Part shown: positions 61,840 to 64,000 of the stretch, one piece after another | Position numbering within the stretch: the first letter of the stretch is position 1 | Layout: every line of letters starts with the position of its first letter | NCBI GenBank assembly: GCA_050184295.1 | Contig: JBFXAM010000003.1 | Span: forward strand, 54,786-118,785 | Length of the DNA: 64,000 nt | Reading direction: 5' to 3' | Origin: JBFXAM01 sp050184295 | GTDB taxonomy: Bacteria > Planctomycetota > Phycisphaerae > UBA1845 > Fen-1342 | Notes under the pieces: generated by a model | Told to the model about the DNA's origin: nothing | Databases searched by the model: none | The model's input: only the letters and a program-made list of their open reading frames with translations | Made by a program: the position numbers and the translations under genes

Positions 61840-63452
61840 CGAACGTCGATCCCACCGCCCGGAGCGAGCCCGCGGCGCGCGGCGCCCCGGTGGACGAGGG
61901 CCGCCGCGGACGTCGCGCATCGTGGTTGTTGCGCGGCGGCGCATGCGTGGGCGGGTTGCTCGTGCTCGCACTCGAATTCACCGCCGCCACCGCCGTTCCC
62001 ACGGGCGCCGCTTCCGCGGACGCCGGCGGCATCCACGCGCCGGCTGTTCGCTTCTTCCTGGTCATCTGCCTGTCGGCGTGCCTGGCGGCCGCAGTCCACG
62101 GCGTCGGCGCGCCGCGCGGCGCCGTGGCGGGGCTCGTCGCGGGGATGGTGAGCTCGATGCTGATGGCGGAGCGCTCGGGCGCTCCGACCGAAAACCAGCT
62201 CGCATTCGTGGTCCTCGGTTCGACGATCTTCGCGGCGCTCGGCTACCTCGCCGGTGGGATGCGCGCTCGCGTCGGCGTTCCGGACCCAATCGCGGCGCGG
62301 GATCCCGCCAGCGCGTCGGCCGACGACTCTCGCCGACTGCTCGAATCGATCGCCGGGCGCTGCACCGCGCTCGCCGCGCATGCGACGCCGCGCGCCGTCT
62401 GGCACGCGTTCGATCAGCAGGCGCGCGAACTGCTCCGCGAGCAACTTGGTGCGGTCGGCGTGCGTGTGCTGCGCGTCGCGCGGCGCGACGGGTCGATTCG
62501 CCCGCTCCTTGCGAAGCCGGACGCTCCCCACGCGCTCGACGCCGCGCTGCTCGTCGCGGCGCGCCGCGCCGTGACCGTTGCCGCGGCCCCCGTTTGCGTC
62601 GCCGGCGACCCCGACGGGGCGTCGGCGGACAGCCGCCCGGCGTGGGTGCTTCCGCTGCGCTCGAACGGCGTCGTCGGTGCGCTGGTGCTCGTGCGCGCGC
62701 TCCGCGGCCGGTTCAATGCGCCGGCGGCGGTCGACGCGACGCGCGACGCGCTCGAGCTCCTCTGGCAAAGCGCCAACCGCGAAGCCGCGCTCCGCCGCGC
62801 TCGCCGCGACGACCCGCAAACCGGACTGCTTCATCGGTCGGCGTGGCTGCGGCGGCTCGAAGCGGCGTTGGCGGCGGCCCGCTGGCACAGCGAACCGCTC
62901 GCGTTGCTCGTCATCGCGATCGACGGGCTGCGCCGGCTCGACGACGTGCGAGCCTGGGAGCTCCGTGACCGGCTGGTGACGCACGCCGCCGCCGCCTTGC
63001 GCAAGCGCGTCCGCCGCGGCGACGACGCCGGCCGGCTGTCCGACGACCGCGTGGTCGTCATCCTGCGTCGCGCGGACGCCGCCTTGGCCGAGCGCGTCGC
63101 GACGCCGCTGGTCGAGTCGTTCAAAACCGAGTTGGAGTTGGTGCAGGATGAGTGCGGTACGCCGCTCGCGCTTCGGGTGCACGCCGGGCTCGCGCTGCAC
63201 GACGTAGCGCGAACCCGGTTCAAAGCGGACGCGGCGCCGGCCCTGCACGATCGCGACCGCCTGCTGGCCCGCGCGCTCGGCCTGCTGGTCGTCGCGCGCG
63301 CCAGGCGGCGCGAGCTGGTCAGCGACGCCGACGCGACGGTGCGCACACCGCGGGATGCGGCCCAGTTCGGCGCCGCGCTCGACGCGCGCGAGCGTGCCGC
63401 GGGCGAGTCGGAACCGGCGTCGCCGGCGGCAACGTGCGCGGCGCCGGTCTGA
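61836..63452 (+). CDS. membrane protein with GAF-like region and degenerate GGDEF domain
   Basis: A 538-residue protein with about four N-terminal membrane segments (about 30-140), a soluble sensor-like middle (160-310), and a region from about 325 resembling a diguanylate cyclase: DPQTGLLHRSAWLRRLEAAL matches the DxLTGLxNRR start, and PLALLVIAIDGL the next strand. The active loop reads LSDDR at about 401-405 in place of GGDEF, so cyclase activity is unlikely; it may bind GTP, c-di-GMP or partners instead. It overlaps the HD-GYP gene by four bases. Confidence 0.75.
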   Translation: MTNVDPTARSEPAARGAPVDEGRRGRRASWLLRGGACVGGLLVLALEFTAATAVPTGAASADAGGIHAPAVRFFLVICLSACLAAAVHGVGAPRGAVAGLVAGMVSSMLMAERSGAPTENQLAFVVLGSTIFAALGYLAGGMRARVGVPDPIAARDPASASADDSRRLLESIAGRCTALAAHATPRAVWHAFDQQARELLREQLGAVGVRVLRVARRDGSIRPLLAKPDAPHALDAALLVAARRAVTVAAAPVCVAGDPDGASADSRPAWVLPLRSNGVVGALVLVRALRGRFNAPAAVDATRDALELLWQSANREAALRRARRDDPQTGLLHRSAWLRRLEAALAAARWHSEPLALLVIAIDGLRRLDDVRAWELRDRLVTHAAAALRKRVRRGDDAGRLSDDRVVVILRRADAALAERVATPLVESFKTELELVQDECGTPLALRVHAGLALHDVARTRFKADAAPALHDRDRLLARALGLLVVARARRRELVSDADATVRTPRDAAQFGAALDARERAAGESEPASPAATCAAPV

Positions 63453-63474
63453 GCCCGAATCGCGGAGGGTGGAC

Positions 63475-63816
63475 GTGGCGATGAAGGTCGACGTCGAGAA
63501 GCATGGAACCGTGAACGTCGTGGTGCCGCGCGACGCGTTGACCGAGGCGACGGTCGGCGACGTGCAGCAGATTCTCGAGACCGAGGTCCGCCAGACGCGC
63601 GTGCGGCTCGTCTTCGACCTCACGCACGCGCCGTTCGTGGACAGCGCGGGCATCGAGTTTCTGCTGAACGTCGCAGGCAACGCGTCCGCGGGCGCGATGC
63701 GGCCGCGACTCGCGGGCGTCAACGAGACGGTTCGCGAGGCGCTCTTCCTCACGGGGACGCTGCCGCGATTCTATCTCTTCGACTCGGTGGAAGCCGCGGT
63801 CCGCAGCTACCAGTGA
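63475..63816 (+). CDS. STAS-domain anti-sigma factor antagonist-like protein
   Basis: About 113 residues forming a single STAS domain. The segment RLVFDLTHAPFVDSAGIEFLL carries the conserved Ser (DSAG) that is phosphorylated by anti-sigma kinases in SpoIIAA/RsbV relatives. The GTG at 63475 has GGAGGG five bases upstream; the ATG two codons later is an alternative. It lies 22 bases after the GGDEF-like gene and before the pilus ATPase, suggesting a partner-switch step in the same pathway. Confidence 0.85.
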   Translation: MAMKVDVEKHGTVNVVVPRDALTEATVGDVQQILETEVRQTRVRLVFDLTHAPFVDSAGIEFLLNVAGNASAGAMRPRLAGVNETVREALFLTGTLPRFYLFDSVEAAVRSYQ

Positions 63817-63844
63817 TCGGCGCCGCGCGGCGCGAGGAGAACGC

Positions 63845-64000
63845 GTGCTCTCGAAACGCGCTCAGAAACTCGGCGACGTGCTCGTTCGCGAAGGCGTCAT
63901 TTCGCAGGACGATCTCTCGCGCGCCTTGGAGTCCCAGAAGGCCGACCAGAATCGGCTCGGCGAGACGCTCGGCGCGATGAACGTCGGCGGCGCAAGCACG
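63845..64000 (+). CDS. PilB/GspE-type ATPase N-terminus (partial, cut by window end)
   Basis: Only the first 52 residues are visible, from GTG 63845 after an AGGAGA site. KRAQKLGDVLVREGVISQDDLSRALESQ matches the MshEN/GspE-N domain that opens type IV pilus assembly and type II secretion ATPases and in some binds c-di-GMP. The 3' end lies outside the window, so the ATPase domain cannot be confirmed. Confidence 0.75.
   Translation, partial: MLSKRAQKLGDVLVREGVISQDDLSRALESQKADQNRLGETLGAMNVGGAST

Noticed and set aside
1..64000. tRNA, rRNA, tmRNA, RNase P or SRP RNA genes
   Set aside because: I looked for T-loop and other core signatures on both strands and found no set consistent with any of these; a covariance-model search could still find one.

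Overview
The window is a high-GC (roughly two-thirds G+C), gene-dense bacterial chromosome segment. It carries about 50 protein genes and no rRNA, recognisable tRNA, insertion sequence or prophage. The best guess for the host is Planctomycetota or a close relative, probably uncultured. This rests on DUF1573 next to MauE-like and rhodanese genes, a lipoprotein c-type cytochrome with one CxxCH, dockerin-like and PKD-rich secreted proteins, a double-length PTPS-type protein and interspersed palindromic repeats that read as Gly-Arg-Asp-Ala-Arg. The cell is Gram-negative in type: lipoboxes, a lipid A-type acyltransferase and a PilB/GspE-type ATPase. The taxonomic call is inference.

Layout. 1-8953: a partial hemW on the minus strand, an FHA protein with a membrane partner, a giant M6-like metalloprotease with four PKD domains, and a Cro/CI-type regulator whose S24-like domain seems to lack its catalytic Ser. 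9005-13263: a lipid A-type acyltransferase and an ArnT-like glycosyltransferase (minus), then a Tat-exported asparaginase-family enzyme (plus). 13264-13710: a structured non-coding gap with a possible minus-strand small RNA and a sigma54-like site facing the next operon.

13711-26273 is the centrepiece: twelve co-directional, mostly overlapping genes (hypF-C-D-E, the four subunits of a group 3b-like NAD(P)-linked [NiFe] hydrogenase, its maturation protease, hypA, hypB and a malic enzyme). They should make, mature and use a soluble hydrogenase, with a C4/C3 redox enzyme translationally coupled at the end. 26513-33520 continues with gatA, pyruvate kinase, a dicarboxylate/amino-acid symporter, a multi-pass membrane protein and the double PTPS protein.

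33580-47564: a cytochrome-like lipoprotein, aspartokinase, a collagen-like lipoprotein, a solitary atpC, dnaE, the DUF1573/rhodanese/MauE cluster, a PQQ-propeller dockerin-like protein and a ThuA-FKBP fusion. 47621-57664: a MazG-like hydrolase, glycogen phosphorylase, a cyanophycinase-like protein overlapping a deoxyribosyltransferase-like gene, yggX, and a minus-strand run of rph, a lipoprotein, rdgB and a membrane glycosyltransferase. Two copies of a repeat element with terminal inverted repeats lie just upstream of atpC and rph.

58267 to the end is a signalling operon: histidine kinase, CheY-like regulator, HD-GYP phosphodiesterase, membrane protein with a degenerate GGDEF, STAS protein, and the start of a pilB/gspE-type gene. 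This suggests control of type IV pili or secretion by phosphorylation and c-di-GMP.
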